Shown piece after piece: positions 38,390 through 47,589 of a stretch of 64,000 bases of DNA; position 1 is the stretch's first letter, and every line of letters begins with the position of its first letter. This DNA is from Boseongicola aestuarii (GTDB lineage Bacteria; Pseudomonadota; Alphaproteobacteria; Rhodobacterales; Rhodobacteraceae). Position numbers and translations under genes: made by a program. The stretch is from positions 106,242-170,241 of the forward strand of contig NZ_FXXQ01000011.1 in assembly GCF_900184815.1 (NCBI RefSeq), written 5' to 3'. The notes beneath the pieces are model-generated. The model ran no database searches. It had not been told where the DNA came from and saw only the letters and a list, made by a program, of their open reading frames with translations.

Positions 38390-39357
38390 GTCAGCGCATC
38401 TTTGTTTACGAGTAGATCCGGGTCAATTGTGCCGTCAAGGACGGCCAATGCATTGTCAATGCACGACAAGGCCATGCGTTCGCTTGCCTCTTCCGTCAGC
38501 CCCGCGATATGGGGCGACAGAATGACATTGTCATGATCCGCCAGCACCATGCCGCCGGTCGGCGGCTCGACATCGAACACATCCAGCCCCGCCGCATGGA
38601 CACGCCCATCGGACAAGGCGGCGGCCAGTGCGGTTTCGCAAAGCACGCCACCACGCGCGGTATTGGCGATGATCATGCCCGGCTTCATTTGGGAGAATGC
38701 GACGGCATCGAGCAGCGGCTTGTCCCCGCGCGGCACATGCAGCGACAAACAATCCGCCCACGCCAAAGCGTCGTCCAGCGTTTCGATCGGTTTGACCGGG
38801 CCTTCAGGCCAGCGTGTCGATTGCAGATAGGGGTCATAGGCGCGGACTTCCATATCAAAGCCCACCGCCATCCGCGCCAATTTTTGCCCGGCGCGCCCAA
38901 AGCCGATGATCAGCAGGTTCCGACCTGAAATTTCCCTTTGTTCCAACCGGTTGCGCCATCCCCATTTGGTCGGGTCGCGCACTGCATGGTCTGCGCGGAT
39001 CGCCTGTTTGGCACCCGCCAACAATTGCATCATCGCCTGTTCCGCAACCGAGACCGAGTTCACGTCACCAACAATCGCCAGTGGAATGCCTCGCGCATTT
39101 AACGCTGCCACATCTACCGCATCGTAGCCTACGCCATGGCGCGAGACGACTTTCAGGTGTTCGGCACGGGCGATGGTCGCCGCAGACAGCGGCTGTGTTC
39201 GGACGACCAGCGCATCTGCCGTTACTATGTGATCGGCGTAGCTCGGCTCGTTGATCTCTTCAATATAGGTGACGGTGACGCCTTCAGCCTTCAGTGCTTC
39301 AAGTCGTGCGACGCCTGTTGGATGCAATTTCCCAGCAACAAGTAGATGCGTCATCAA
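38386..39357 (-). CDS. D-isomer specific 2-hydroxyacid dehydrogenase
   Basis: A 323-aa NAD-dependent 2-hydroxyacid dehydrogenase. The cofactor motif is LIIGFGRAGQKLARMA. The catalytic Arg-Glu-His triad is seen in NTARGG, FDVEPP and SPHIAGLTEEA. Phosphoglycerate, hydroxypyruvate and tartronate-type substrates are all known in this family. Its place between an aldolase and an IolG-like enzyme suggests it reduces or oxidises a C3-C4 hydroxyacid released in the pathway. Four-base overlaps on both sides show tight coupling. Confidence 0.88.
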   Translation of the reverse strand: MMTHLLVAGKLHPTGVARLEALKAEGVTVTYIEEINEPSYADHIVTADALVVRTQPLSAATIARAEHLKVVSRHGVGYDAVDVAALNARGIPLAIVGDVNSVSVAEQAMMQLLAGAKQAIRADHAVRDPTKWGWRNRLEQREISGRNLLIIGFGRAGQKLARMAVGFDMEVRAYDPYLQSTRWPEGPVKPIETLDDALAWADCLSLHVPRGDKPLLDAVAFSQMKPGMIIANTARGGVLCETALAAALSDGRVHAAGLDVFDVEPPTGGMVLADHDNVILSPHIAGLTEEASERMALSCIDNALAVLDGTIDPDLLVNKDALT

Positions 39358-40166
39358 TACATCCCCTCGTCGCCATCCGTGTCGCCATCACGACCATTAA
39401 GCTCGCGCCACACTGCAACAGAGGCCCCGGCAGCCCCGGCGAGCAGACGGGTATCTCCACCAACGGTCGTCAGGTTGTATCCCCAGCCAATTGCCTGCGC
39501 TGCATAGTCCGTGGAACCACAATGCAGGCAGGCGGCAATTCCATTCGCCTTGCAGGCCTCTGTGATCTGTTTAATCAGGGCAATCATCTCGGGCTCCTGA
39601 CGATCAAACCCTGGTGGCAGGCGTCCTTTCTGGGTGCCAAGTGTCAGGTCTGCGGGACCAACATAGATCCCGTCCAGCCCCGGCGTCGCAGCGATCTCGT
39701 CCAGGTTTTCCATGCCTTCGGCGGTTTCGATCATGGCTAACGCCAGCACTTCGCCGTTTGCGGCCACGCCATAGCCCGGCATCGCCACCGCCGCGCGGGT
39801 TGGGCCAAAGCTGCGTTGCCCAAGGGGCGGATAACGCATGTAGGACACGAATTCCTCAGCCTCGGTGCGGTTATTGATCATCGGGCAGATAATCCCCATG
39901 GCGCCTGCATCCAGCATCTTCATGATGTAGCCCGGATCGAGCCAGGGTACCCGCGCCATCAAAGTAGCACCCGAAGAACGCATCGCCTGAAACATCGGCA
40001 GGGCGTCGCCGTAGTCCAGCGCACCGTGCTGGATGTCGATTGTCACGCTGTCATAGCCCTGCGCGGCCATTATTTCAGCCGTTAATGGGTTCCCAATGGA
40101 GCACCAGCCGTTCATGGCGGGCTTGCCTGCGGCCCAAAGTTGCTTGAGCTTGTTCTTTTGCATCAT
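39354..40166 (-). CDS. HpcH/HpaI family aldolase
   Basis: A metal-dependent class II aldolase of the HpcH/HpaI family, about 270 aa. The catalytic histidine region is IDIQHGALDY, the metal ligands lie in AMIETAEGMEN (Glu) and GIYVGPADLTLG (Asp), and the arginine in VPWLDPGYI replaces the usual ARVP block. Such enzymes split 2-keto-3-deoxy acids into pyruvate or a related keto acid plus an aldehyde. AAGGA lies before two adjacent ATG codons (40166 and 40163); either may be the start. Confidence 0.88.
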   Translation of the reverse strand: MMQKNKLKQLWAAGKPAMNGWCSIGNPLTAEIMAAQGYDSVTIDIQHGALDYGDALPMFQAMRSSGATLMARVPWLDPGYIMKMLDAGAMGIICPMINNRTEAEEFVSYMRYPPLGQRSFGPTRAAVAMPGYGVAANGEVLALAMIETAEGMENLDEIAATPGLDGIYVGPADLTLGTQKGRLPPGFDRQEPEMIALIKQITEACKANGIAACLHCGSTDYAAQAIGWGYNLTTVGGDTRLLAGAAGASVAVWRELNGRDGDTDGDEGMY

Positions 40167-40174
40167 GTGGTCCT

Positions 40175-41605
40175 TCAAAATACGATTTGAGACAGCTTTG
40201 TCTCGAGATAGTCCTCAATACCTTCGGTGCCGCCCTCACGACCAAGGCCGGAATAATTAGTGCCGCCAAAGGGGGCCTCGCTTGCGGCCAGCGCAAAGGA
40301 ATTGATCCCGACCATGCCAGCTTTCAGAGTTGCCGTAGCAAGGCGTGCACGCTCCGGGCTGCGGGTAAATGCATAGGCTGACAGCCCCATGGTCGAGGCA
40401 TTCGCGCGCGCCAGAACCTCGTCTACGTCGGAAAAACGGCTGATTGCCGCAATAGGACCAAAGTTCTCCTTGGCAAAGACACGCATATCATCCGTGACAT
40501 TGCTGAGCACGGTCGGTTCATAGAAGTGGCCCGCGTTGAACTCTGGGGCAGGCTTTCCGCCGGCTTCCAGTTTGGCGCCGGCTGCGACGGCATCTTGTAC
40601 GATTGCGTCCACTTCGGTCATGCGACCAGCGTTGATCAACGGACCCATTTCGCTGGCATCGTCCAACCCGTCGCCAAGCTTCAAGGCGGCGGCGCGTTTG
40701 GCGAATTCTGATACAAACCTGTCATACAGGCTGTCGTGCACAAAAAAACGGTCGGGTGTTACACAGACCTGCCCCGCATTGCCGAATTTAGATGGCACAC
40801 AGACGTCCAGCGTTGCGTCAAGGTCGGCATCGTCGAAGACAATGCAAGGCGCATTGCCACCCAACTCCATTGAAACTTTCTTTACCGTCTCGGCCGCGTC
40901 ACGGATCATTTGCTGCCCAACGCGCGTTGATCCGGTCAGGGACACCTTGCGTACGCGCGGGTCAGCCATGATCGGGTTGTAGGTGTCGGCAGTCGACCCG
41001 ACGACAAGGTTCACCGCACCATCCGGCAGGTCACCCGCGCGGATGCAATCAACCATCACCATCGCGACGCCCGGCGTCTGCGAGGAAGGGCGCAGGACAA
41101 CCGGGCAGCCTGCGGCAAGCGCCGGGGCAATCTTACGTGCCGGAAGAGAAGCCGGAAAGTTCCACGCTGTGAAGGCACCGACGATGCCGACTGCCTCTTT
41201 CGTAATCTCAAATCGGCCGCCCGGCACTCGGCTTTCGACGACACGGCCATAAATGCGGCGCGCCTCTTCAGCATACCAGCGAAACTGATCAATCGAGAGC
41301 ACCCATTCTCGTCCGGATTGAACCAGCGGCTTGCCTGTCTCGGCTGAGATCATGCGCGCGGCTTCGTTGCTGCGCGCAGACATTTCATCTGCAATCCGGT
41401 GCAATGCGTCAGCGCGGGCAAAGCCTCCCATCTCGCGCAGGGGTGTCAGCGCACTGGCGGCGGCATCAATAGCCGCGGCGGTATCGGCGGCCGTGGCCGT
41501 AGCCACATCGCCAAGCGGGGTTTCTGTCACGGGGCTCATGACGGTTGCGGCTGTCGTGCCGCGTTCCCAGTTACCTGCGATGAAGAGGCCGAATTCCTGA
41601 TACAT
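40175..41605 (-). CDS. Aldehyde dehydrogenase (succinate-semialdehyde dehydrogenase-like)
   Basis: An NAD(P)-dependent aldehyde dehydrogenase, 476 aa. The oxyanion Asn is in TAWNFPA (Asn149), the general base is in MELGGN (Glu247), and the nucleophile in GNAGQVC (Cys281). The nearest type by sequence feel is succinate-semialdehyde dehydrogenase. The usual cofactor-binding Lys of the KPS motif is Arg here (LRPSSQTP), which may affect NADP/NAD use. It is the first gene of the leftward operon and would oxidise the aldehyde left by the downstream aldolase. Confidence 0.88.
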   Translation of the reverse strand: MYQEFGLFIAGNWERGTTAATVMSPVTETPLGDVATATAADTAAAIDAAASALTPLREMGGFARADALHRIADEMSARSNEAARMISAETGKPLVQSGREWVLSIDQFRWYAEEARRIYGRVVESRVPGGRFEITKEAVGIVGAFTAWNFPASLPARKIAPALAAGCPVVLRPSSQTPGVAMVMVDCIRAGDLPDGAVNLVVGSTADTYNPIMADPRVRKVSLTGSTRVGQQMIRDAAETVKKVSMELGGNAPCIVFDDADLDATLDVCVPSKFGNAGQVCVTPDRFFVHDSLYDRFVSEFAKRAAALKLGDGLDDASEMGPLINAGRMTEVDAIVQDAVAAGAKLEAGGKPAPEFNAGHFYEPTVLSNVTDDMRVFAKENFGPIAAISRFSDVDEVLARANASTMGLSAYAFTRSPERARLATATLKAGMVGINSFALAASEAPFGGTNYSGLGREGGTEGIEDYLETKLSQIVF

Positions 41606-41776
41606 TAGTTTTCCTCGCTGATGGTTGTCTGACCTGAGTAGTCAATGACTATGCAAAGCCAGGCAAAGCGATTCCATGCATGACTCCTCTCAAAAGAATT
41701 TCCGCAATACTTGTTGCAAAATGTTGCCTCCGTCAATAATCATTGCGGAATAAGGTTAGATTCTTGGAGGAGCGAC
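41606..41776. promoter_or_regulatory. Divergent promoter region with spaced inverted repeat
   Basis: The 171-bp gap between the leftward and rightward operons of the island. It holds a perfect 9-bp inverted repeat, TTCCGCAAT (41700-41708) and ATTGCGGAA (41742-41750), 33 bp apart, and TTGCAAAATGTTGC between them. TTCC/GGAA half-sites also occur before the binding-protein gene. These are good candidates for the RpiR-type or LacI-type regulator, by inference. Confidence 0.55.
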
Positions 41777-43636
41777 ATGGCCGGAGATACAATCAGGTTG
41801 ACCGTTGGGCAGGCGTTGGTGCGCTACCTTACCAATCAATATACTGATATTGATGGCGCGCGCGCGCCACTTTTTGCGGGTGTCTTTGGCATTTTCGGCC
41901 ACGGTAATGTGACGTGTCTATCCGAGGCGCTTGAGCAAGTGCAGGACGTTCTACCGACCTGGCGTGGCCAGAACGAACAATCGATGGCGCTGGCTGCAAT
42001 CGGCTTTGGTAAGGCTAAGCTGCGCCGCCAGATTATGATCGCGACGACGTCCGTTGGGCCCGGTGCCACCAATATGGTGACTGCCGCGGGTGTGGCGCAT
42101 GCGAACCGGCTGCCAGTTTTGTTGATCTCGGGTGACACTTATAACAACCGTCTTCCCGATCCGGTTCTGCAGCAAGTCGAACACTTTGGTGAGCCATCCG
42201 TCACGGTTAACGATAGTTTCCGTGCTGTATCTCGCTATTGGGACAGGATCACGCATCCTACACAGATCATTTCCTCTCTTCCGCAGGCGATCGCAACGAT
42301 GCTTGACCCTGCCGACTGCGGTCCTGCGTTCATAGGTCTGCCACAGGATATTCAGGAAGTCGCCTACGATTATCCGGTTGAATTTTTTGAGGAAACGCTT
42401 TGGACTATTCCGCGCGCGCGGCCTGATCGCGATCAGGTTGCAGCGGCATCAGAGCTTTTGAAAACTGCAAAGAAACCACTGATCATCTCTGGCGGCGGCG
42501 TGCGCTATTCCGGCGCAGCGGAGGCGTTGGCCGATTTTGCCAAGGCGCGTGGCATCCCAATGGCTGAAACCATCGCAGGAAAAGGGGCGGTGATGCATGA
42601 TCACCCCGTCTATGTCGGACCACTTGGCATTGAAGGCACAGACGCGGCCAAGGAACTGGCCGAAGGTGCTGATGTCGTAGTTGCCGTTGGCACGCGGCTA
42701 CAGGACTTCACCACCGGGTCGTGGACAACATTCAATCGCGACACCCAGTTTATCAACATTAATGCGGCCCGTTTCGATGCACGCAAGCATCGGTCTCTAC
42801 CAGTTGTTGGTGACGCGCTGGAAAGCCTGTCCGACCTCGATGCGGCCATCGGCGACTGGGCCTGTGATCCTGCACACATGACACAGGCGCAGGCGCTTTA
42901 TGCAAATTGGAATATCATGCTGGATGCAGGCCAAGCGCCCACAGATGCGCCTGTTCCGAGCTATGCGCAGGTCATTGCTGTGGTGAACAAGGTCGCGACG
43001 GAAAAGGACACGATGGTCACGGCCGCTGGCGGCCTACCGGGCGAAACGGTTAAGAACTGGCGCGTGAAAGCGCCCAACACGTTTGACTGCGAGTTCGGGT
43101 TTTCCTGCATGGGTTATGAGATCGCCGGTGCTTGGGGTCATGCCATGGCCAAGGATGGCGATGGTGTCCCCATCGTCATGGTCGGCGACGGGTCTTATAT
43201 GCTGATGAATTCGGACATCTATTCGTCGGTGTTGTCCGGGCACAAGATGATCGTCGTTGTCTGCGACAATGGCGGTTTTGGCGTCATCAACCGCTTGCAA
43301 ACCGGCATGGGCGTGCCGGGTTTCAATAACCTGCTAAAGGACTCGCGGGTTCTGAACAAGAACAACCCGCTGCACGTAGACTTTGCCAAGCATGCAGAAT
43401 CCATGGGTGCTCTGTCGTGCCACTGCGACAGCCTCGCTGGTCTTGAGGCGGCGATGGAATGGGCCCAGACCACGGACCGCACCACGGTTATCAGCATCGA
43501 TTCCGATGCCTACGCTTGGACCCCCGGTGGGGCCGACTGGTACGTGGGCGTCCCTGAAATCAACGAACGTGAAAGCGTCCGCGAAGCTCGCAAGGGTCAG
43601 GAAGCCTTCCGCGCCAAACAACGTCACGGGGTTTGA
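41777..43636 (+). CDS. iolD: 3D-(3,5/4)-trihydroxycyclohexane-1,2-dione acylhydrolase (IolD)
   Basis: A ThDP-dependent ring-opening enzyme of inositol catabolism, 619 aa, which gives 5-deoxy-D-glucuronate. The N-terminus IRLTVGQALVRYLTNQYTDIDG and IFGHGNV match IolD specifically. QNEQSMALAAIGF holds the ThDP-activating Glu, and GDGSYMLMNSDIYSSVL (near residue 470) is the cofactor-binding motif. The start at 41777 has GGAGG six bases upstream. It is the first gene of the rightward iolD-iolE-SDR run. Confidence 0.93.
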   Translation: MAGDTIRLTVGQALVRYLTNQYTDIDGARAPLFAGVFGIFGHGNVTCLSEALEQVQDVLPTWRGQNEQSMALAAIGFGKAKLRRQIMIATTSVGPGATNMVTAAGVAHANRLPVLLISGDTYNNRLPDPVLQQVEHFGEPSVTVNDSFRAVSRYWDRITHPTQIISSLPQAIATMLDPADCGPAFIGLPQDIQEVAYDYPVEFFEETLWTIPRARPDRDQVAAASELLKTAKKPLIISGGGVRYSGAAEALADFAKARGIPMAETIAGKGAVMHDHPVYVGPLGIEGTDAAKELAEGADVVVAVGTRLQDFTTGSWTTFNRDTQFININAARFDARKHRSLPVVGDALESLSDLDAAIGDWACDPAHMTQAQALYANWNIMLDAGQAPTDAPVPSYAQVIAVVNKVATEKDTMVTAAGGLPGETVKNWRVKAPNTFDCEFGFSCMGYEIAGAWGHAMAKDGDGVPIVMVGDGSYMLMNSDIYSSVLSGHKMIVVVCDNGGFGVINRLQTGMGVPGFNNLLKDSRVLNKNNPLHVDFAKHAESMGALSCHCDSLAGLEAAMEWAQTTDRTTVISIDSDAYAWTPGGADWYVGVPEINERESVREARKGQEAFRAKQRHGV

Positions 43637-43639
43637 TTG

Positions 43640-44536
43640 ATGCTGAAAGCTCAACTGGGGATCGCACCAATTGCGTGGTGGAATGACGATCTGGCCGAAC
43701 TTTCCGACGATGTCAGCCTTGATGAATGTCTGCGTCAGGCGGCTGAGGCCGGACTGACGGGTATGGAAACCGGTCGCCGATTTCCGATGAACATGGATGA
43801 ACTTGGCCCGATCCTTGACCGTCACGGCATCTCTGTCTGTGGGGGCTGGTTTTCGGGGCTCCTGCTGGACGGAGACATCGAGGTCGAGAAAGGCCGCATC
43901 GCCGAACAGCACGCGTTCTTCAAGGCCGCCGGTGCGCCTTGCATCGTATACGGCGAGACCGCCCGGTCGGTTCAGGGAGAGCGCGATACACCCTTGGCAC
44001 GAAAGCCGAAGCTGACCGAGGCCGAGATGGCAGCCTATGGGCGCAAGGTCTCGGACTTTGCCGATTGGTGCGCGGTAGAAGGCATGCCGCTTAGCTATCA
44101 TCACCACATGGCAGCCGCGGTTGAAACCGAGGCCGAGCTTGACCTCTTAATGAAACACTCCTCCGTGCCACTGTTGTTTGACGCGGGTCACATGGCCTTT
44201 GCCGGTGGCGACAATCTGCGTGTGATCGAAAACCACCACGCGCGGATTAGCCATGTTCACACCAAAGACGTGCGCTTGCCCGTCATCGATGCGTTAGACC
44301 GCACCGTTGAGAGCTTCCTTGATGCGGTGGTCAAAGGTGCCTTCACCGTGCCCGGTGATGGGTCCCTTGATTTCGAAGAGATCGTGAAGGCTTTAGCCGC
44401 AAAAGGATATGAGGGCTGGTTCGTCATCGAAGCTGAACAAGATCCTATTGCAAACCCACCGCTGGAGATGGCGATCAAGGGTCGGGCCGAGCTGAAACGG
44501 GTGATGGATGCAGCAGGCTACGAGGTCGCGCAATGA
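43640..44536 (+). CDS. iolE: Inosose dehydratase-like TIM-barrel protein (IolE)
   Basis: A sugar phosphate isomerase/epimerase-fold protein of 298 aa. It opens LGIAPIAWWNDDLAELSDD and continues with GMETGRRFPM, close to the IolE pattern. Metal-ligand blocks are LSYHHHMAA, LLFDAGHMAFAGGD and ISHVHTKDVR, with a final IEAEQDP. IolE dehydrates 2-keto-myo-inositol to the diketone that IolD opens. The ATG at 43640 lies three bases after the iolD stop. Confidence 0.9.
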   Translation: MLKAQLGIAPIAWWNDDLAELSDDVSLDECLRQAAEAGLTGMETGRRFPMNMDELGPILDRHGISVCGGWFSGLLLDGDIEVEKGRIAEQHAFFKAAGAPCIVYGETARSVQGERDTPLARKPKLTEAEMAAYGRKVSDFADWCAVEGMPLSYHHHMAAAVETEAELDLLMKHSSVPLLFDAGHMAFAGGDNLRVIENHHARISHVHTKDVRLPVIDALDRTVESFLDAVVKGAFTVPGDGSLDFEEIVKALAAKGYEGWFVIEAEQDPIANPPLEMAIKGRAELKRVMDAAGYEVAQ

Positions 44537-45348
44537 ACCGCATCGACGGCAAAATTGCTGTGGTCACGGGCGGTACCCAAGGGCTGGGTGCCGCAGTGGC
44601 GAGGCTGTTTGCCGAAGCCGGTGCCGCTGGCATCGTGATTGTCGGACGCGGTGTCGAAAAGGGGCAGGCCAAGGCGGACGAGATAGCACAGGCTACTGGT
44701 GTGCCTGTGCATATGGTCGCCGCCAATCTGGCTGATATGGATGATGTCCGTGGCACCATGGCGCAGACGGACAAGCTGTTTGGTTGCGTCGATATCCTCG
44801 TTAATGCCGCCGGTTTTACTGATCGCGGCAACTTGCTGAATACGACACCCGAATTGTTTGATGAAATGATTGCCGTGAACACACGGGCGCCGTTCTTCTT
44901 GATCCAAGATGCGGTAAAGATCATGGACCGCGAGGGGATCGAAGGACGGATCGTGAATATCGGTTCGGTCTCTGGTCAGGTCGGGCAGCCGTTTCTGGCT
45001 CCCTACGCCACCTCCAAGGGAGCACTTTCGACGCTGACGCGTCATGCAGGCTTTGCGCTGATGCGCAATCGCATCCATGTCAATCAACTCGATATTGGTT
45101 GGATGAATTCCGATCACGAACGAAAGATTCAAACGGCCGAATCCGGCGATCCTGACTTTATCGACAAGCAGGCGGCTTTGTTGCCGTTCGGCCGGTTGTT
45201 GGACCCCAAAGAGGTCGCCAAGGCCGTGTTGTGGATGGCGTCCGATGACAGCGGCATGCTGACCGGATCGGTTATTCACTTTGATCAATCAGTGTGGGGC
45301 GGCTGCGACGCGCAAGCTCCTGTACCGGCAGAGAAATTGGTGCCGTAA
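44533..45348 (+). CDS. Short-chain dehydrogenase/reductase
   Basis: A classical SDR of 271 aa. Cofactor motif TGGTQGLG (12-19), NAAG (91-94) and catalytic Ser145, Tyr158 and Lys162 (YATSK). The C-terminal GGCDAQAPVPAEKLVP tail is longer than average. It overlaps iolE by four bases and is most likely a cyclitol or pathway-intermediate oxidoreductase, perhaps for epimers such as scyllo-inositol. The exact substrate is not known. Confidence 0.88.
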   Translation: MNRIDGKIAVVTGGTQGLGAAVARLFAEAGAAGIVIVGRGVEKGQAKADEIAQATGVPVHMVAANLADMDDVRGTMAQTDKLFGCVDILVNAAGFTDRGNLLNTTPELFDEMIAVNTRAPFFLIQDAVKIMDREGIEGRIVNIGSVSGQVGQPFLAPYATSKGALSTLTRHAGFALMRNRIHVNQLDIGWMNSDHERKIQTAESGDPDFIDKQAALLPFGRLLDPKEVAKAVLWMASDDSGMLTGSVIHFDQSVWGGCDAQAPVPAEKLVP

Positions 45349-45364
45349 TCGCGCAAGACAAAGG

Positions 45365-45410
45365 CAATAGCTTGATCTATTGTTCACAGAATTCCTCAAT
45401 GATGGAGGAA
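45365..45410 (+). promoter_or_regulatory. Two inverted repeats before the ABC importer genes
   Basis: CAATAG (45365-45370) pairs with CTATTG (45377-45382), and TTCCTC (45392-45397) pairs with GAGGAA (45405-45410) over a 7-bp spacer. They lie in the 127-bp gap before the binding-protein gene. The second has TTCC/GGAA ends like the repeat at 41700-41750, so both may be operators of the same regulator. Confidence 0.5.
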
Positions 45411-45475
45411 ATGGGCCTAACAATTGGCTTCCGGATTTCAAAGGTGCGCCGGACACCATCCTATGGGAGGAAACT

Positions 45476-46390
45476 ATGAAGAAAATACTTATGGCGGCCA
45501 TGACGGCTTCTATGGTCGCGGGTGCGGCATTTGCCGAAGAGCGTTATGTCATGATCACGCACACGCAAGGCACAGATCCGTTCTGGCCCGTCGTTGAAAA
45601 GGGTGGTCGTGACGCTGCAGAAGACGTTGGCGCGACATTCGAATACAACTTCGACGTCTCCGGCGATATGTCTGCAATTGCTAAGCTGATCGAAGCCGCA
45701 GCGGCAACGCAGCCTGATGGCATTATCGTATCGCTGCCCGACGCTGATGCGCTTGGGTCGGCAATTGAGGCTGCCGTTGCTGACGGCATTCCAGTTGTGA
45801 CCATTAATTCCGGTCTCGAGCATTCTGCTCGTCTGGGTGCATTGATGCATGTCGGTCAGCCCGAGAGCCTTGCTGGTAAGAGCGCTGGAGAACGTGCTGC
45901 TGCCGAAGGTGTGACCAATGGTCTTTGTCTGAATCAGGAAGCATTCAACACAGCGCTCGTTGACCGTTGCCAAGGTTACTTCGATGGTCTCGGTGGCGAT
46001 CTGAACATGATCGACGTGTCGAATGACCCGGCTCAGATCGAAACCCGTACAGCAGCTGCACTGCAGGCCGATGAAACGATAGACGGTATTCTGGCTGTTG
46101 GACCGCATGTTTGCGAAGCTGCAGCCAGTGCCATCGAATCCGTTGGCGCCGATGTACACTTGGCTTGCTTTGACCTGAGCCCAGGCGTGATGGACATGAT
46201 CCAAGACGGCCGCGCTGCCTTTACCATCGACCAGCAGCAGCGTCTTCAGGGCTACATGCCCGTGATCGTTCTGCACCTGTACAACAACCACGCTGGTCTG
46301 TTGCCTGGTGCAAACATCCCTTCCGGTCCAGGCTTTGTGGATGCATCCAACGCCGCTGGCGTCGCGGAGCTGGCAGGCATCGACCGCTAA
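45476..46390 (+). CDS. Sugar/cyclitol ABC transporter substrate-binding protein
   Basis: A periplasmic type-1 binding protein, 304 aa, with a signal peptide (MKKILMAAMTASMVAGAAFA, cleavage before EERY). The fold shows TQGTDPFWPVVEKGGRDAAEDVG, AAATQPDGIIVSLPD and VVTINSG, as in the ribose/inositol (RbsB/IbpA) group. Together with the permease and ATPase downstream it forms a complete importer resembling Caulobacter IbpA-IatP-IatA. A GGAGG site lies just before the ATG. Confidence 0.92.
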   Translation: MKKILMAAMTASMVAGAAFAEERYVMITHTQGTDPFWPVVEKGGRDAAEDVGATFEYNFDVSGDMSAIAKLIEAAAATQPDGIIVSLPDADALGSAIEAAVADGIPVVTINSGLEHSARLGALMHVGQPESLAGKSAGERAAAEGVTNGLCLNQEAFNTALVDRCQGYFDGLGGDLNMIDVSNDPAQIETRTAAALQADETIDGILAVGPHVCEAAASAIESVGADVHLACFDLSPGVMDMIQDGRAAFTIDQQQRLQGYMPVIVLHLYNNHAGLLPGANIPSGPGFVDASNAAGVAELAGIDR

Positions 46391-46410
46391 ATTCGGACGA
46401 CATGATATCA

Positions 46411-46437
46411 GAACAGGCGGGGTGCTTCCGCCTGTTC
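46411..46437 (+). other. Perfect 10-bp hairpin between binding protein and permease
   Basis: GAACAGGCGG and CCGCCTGTTC enclose a seven-base loop, 20 bases after the binding-protein stop. No U-tract follows. Such hairpins commonly protect the binding-protein mRNA and lower permease expression, giving excess binding protein. That role is inferred from position. Confidence 0.75.
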
Positions 46438-46475
46438 TACCAATATTCGCAAAAAGATGATGTAGGAGGCACGAA

Positions 46476-47588
46476 GTGGCCAATGCAAACGAAGCCGACA
46501 GGCTAAAACAGGAAACTGGACTCCAAAAATTACTCCGGCGACCCGAGATCGGGTCGTTTGCCGTGATGCTGGTTATAATCGTAGCACTCGCAATTGCGTC
46601 GGAAGGTAAATCCTTCAACGCATTAGGCTTGAAAAACAATATAGCTATCATCGCGCAGTACGGCATCATTGCCACAGGTGCTGCCGTTCTGATGATCGCG
46701 GGTGAATTTGACCTCTCCATTGGCTCTATGATTGGCTTCGCGGGCATGTCGATGGCAATGATGCTGAAATGGGGCTTGCCGTTTGGATTAGGCGAAGCGA
46801 CGCCGTTTTTGGCATTTATCATTACGCTGGCCATGACACTTGCCGTCGGGTGGCTGATAGGTACGGTCGTCGTGCGCTCTGGCTTATCCAGTTTTATCGT
46901 GACGCTGGGGTTCCTTTTCTTCTTGCGCGGCGTGACCGAGGTCAGCTTTCGCCTGATCAACAAATCCACGCAAATCTCGGGCCTGCCTGATTACAAGGAA
47001 GAAAGCTGGTTCGCTAATATAATGGGCGGTGACGTCTTCGGCTGGTTTTATGATCTGTGGTTCATGCTGGGTGGCAATCTCAATCGCCGAGGTGAACAAT
47101 GGGTCGAAGGTTTCGACGCGCGTTTCCTCTGGTGGCTGGTGATCGCTGGCGTTGCCTATTTCATACTGAGCCGCACACAGATCGGCAACTGGATCTACGC
47201 CACTGGCGACAACAAAGAAGCGGCGCGCGCTAACGGTGTACCTGTCAACCGCGTAAAAATTGGCCTGTTCATGTTTACTGCTTTCTGCGCCACCATGTTC
47301 GCAGCCTGTCAGGTTTTCGACACCAACACATCGGACGCAGCCAAGGGTAATTTGATGGAACTCTTTGCGATTGCGATCGCTGTTGTCGGCGGAACATTGA
47401 TGACAGGGGGCTTCGGTTCCGTCATTGGCGTTGTTTTCGGTGCGATTACCGTCGGCCTGGTGGCCAACGCGGTGTTCTTCATACCGGCAATCGACGGCGC
47501 ATGGTTCCGTGTATTCCTTGGCGCAATTCTTCTTGCCGCCGTGTTCGCCAACGAGCGCATCCGTAAACGTATTACAGGAGGAATTTGA
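46476..47588 (+). CDS. ABC transporter permease (sugar/inositol type)
   Basis: An inner-membrane permease of the RbsC/branched-chain type, 370 aa with about ten hydrophobic helices. The conserved core GEFDLSIGSMIGFAGM and the cytoplasmic coupling loop IYATGDNKEAARANGVPVNRVKI (EAA-like) are clear. GTG at 46476 is the start, with AGGAGG seven bases upstream. A longer periplasmic loop (about residues 165-215) is unusual for RbsC but occurs in inositol-type permeases. The ATPase gene follows after one base. Confidence 0.92.
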   Translation: MANANEADRLKQETGLQKLLRRPEIGSFAVMLVIIVALAIASEGKSFNALGLKNNIAIIAQYGIIATGAAVLMIAGEFDLSIGSMIGFAGMSMAMMLKWGLPFGLGEATPFLAFIITLAMTLAVGWLIGTVVVRSGLSSFIVTLGFLFFLRGVTEVSFRLINKSTQISGLPDYKEESWFANIMGGDVFGWFYDLWFMLGGNLNRRGEQWVEGFDARFLWWLVIAGVAYFILSRTQIGNWIYATGDNKEAARANGVPVNRVKIGLFMFTAFCATMFAACQVFDTNTSDAAKGNLMELFAIAIAVVGGTLMTGGFGSVIGVVFGAITVGLVANAVFFIPAIDGAWFRVFLGAILLAAVFANERIRKRITGGI

Positions 47589-47589
47589 T

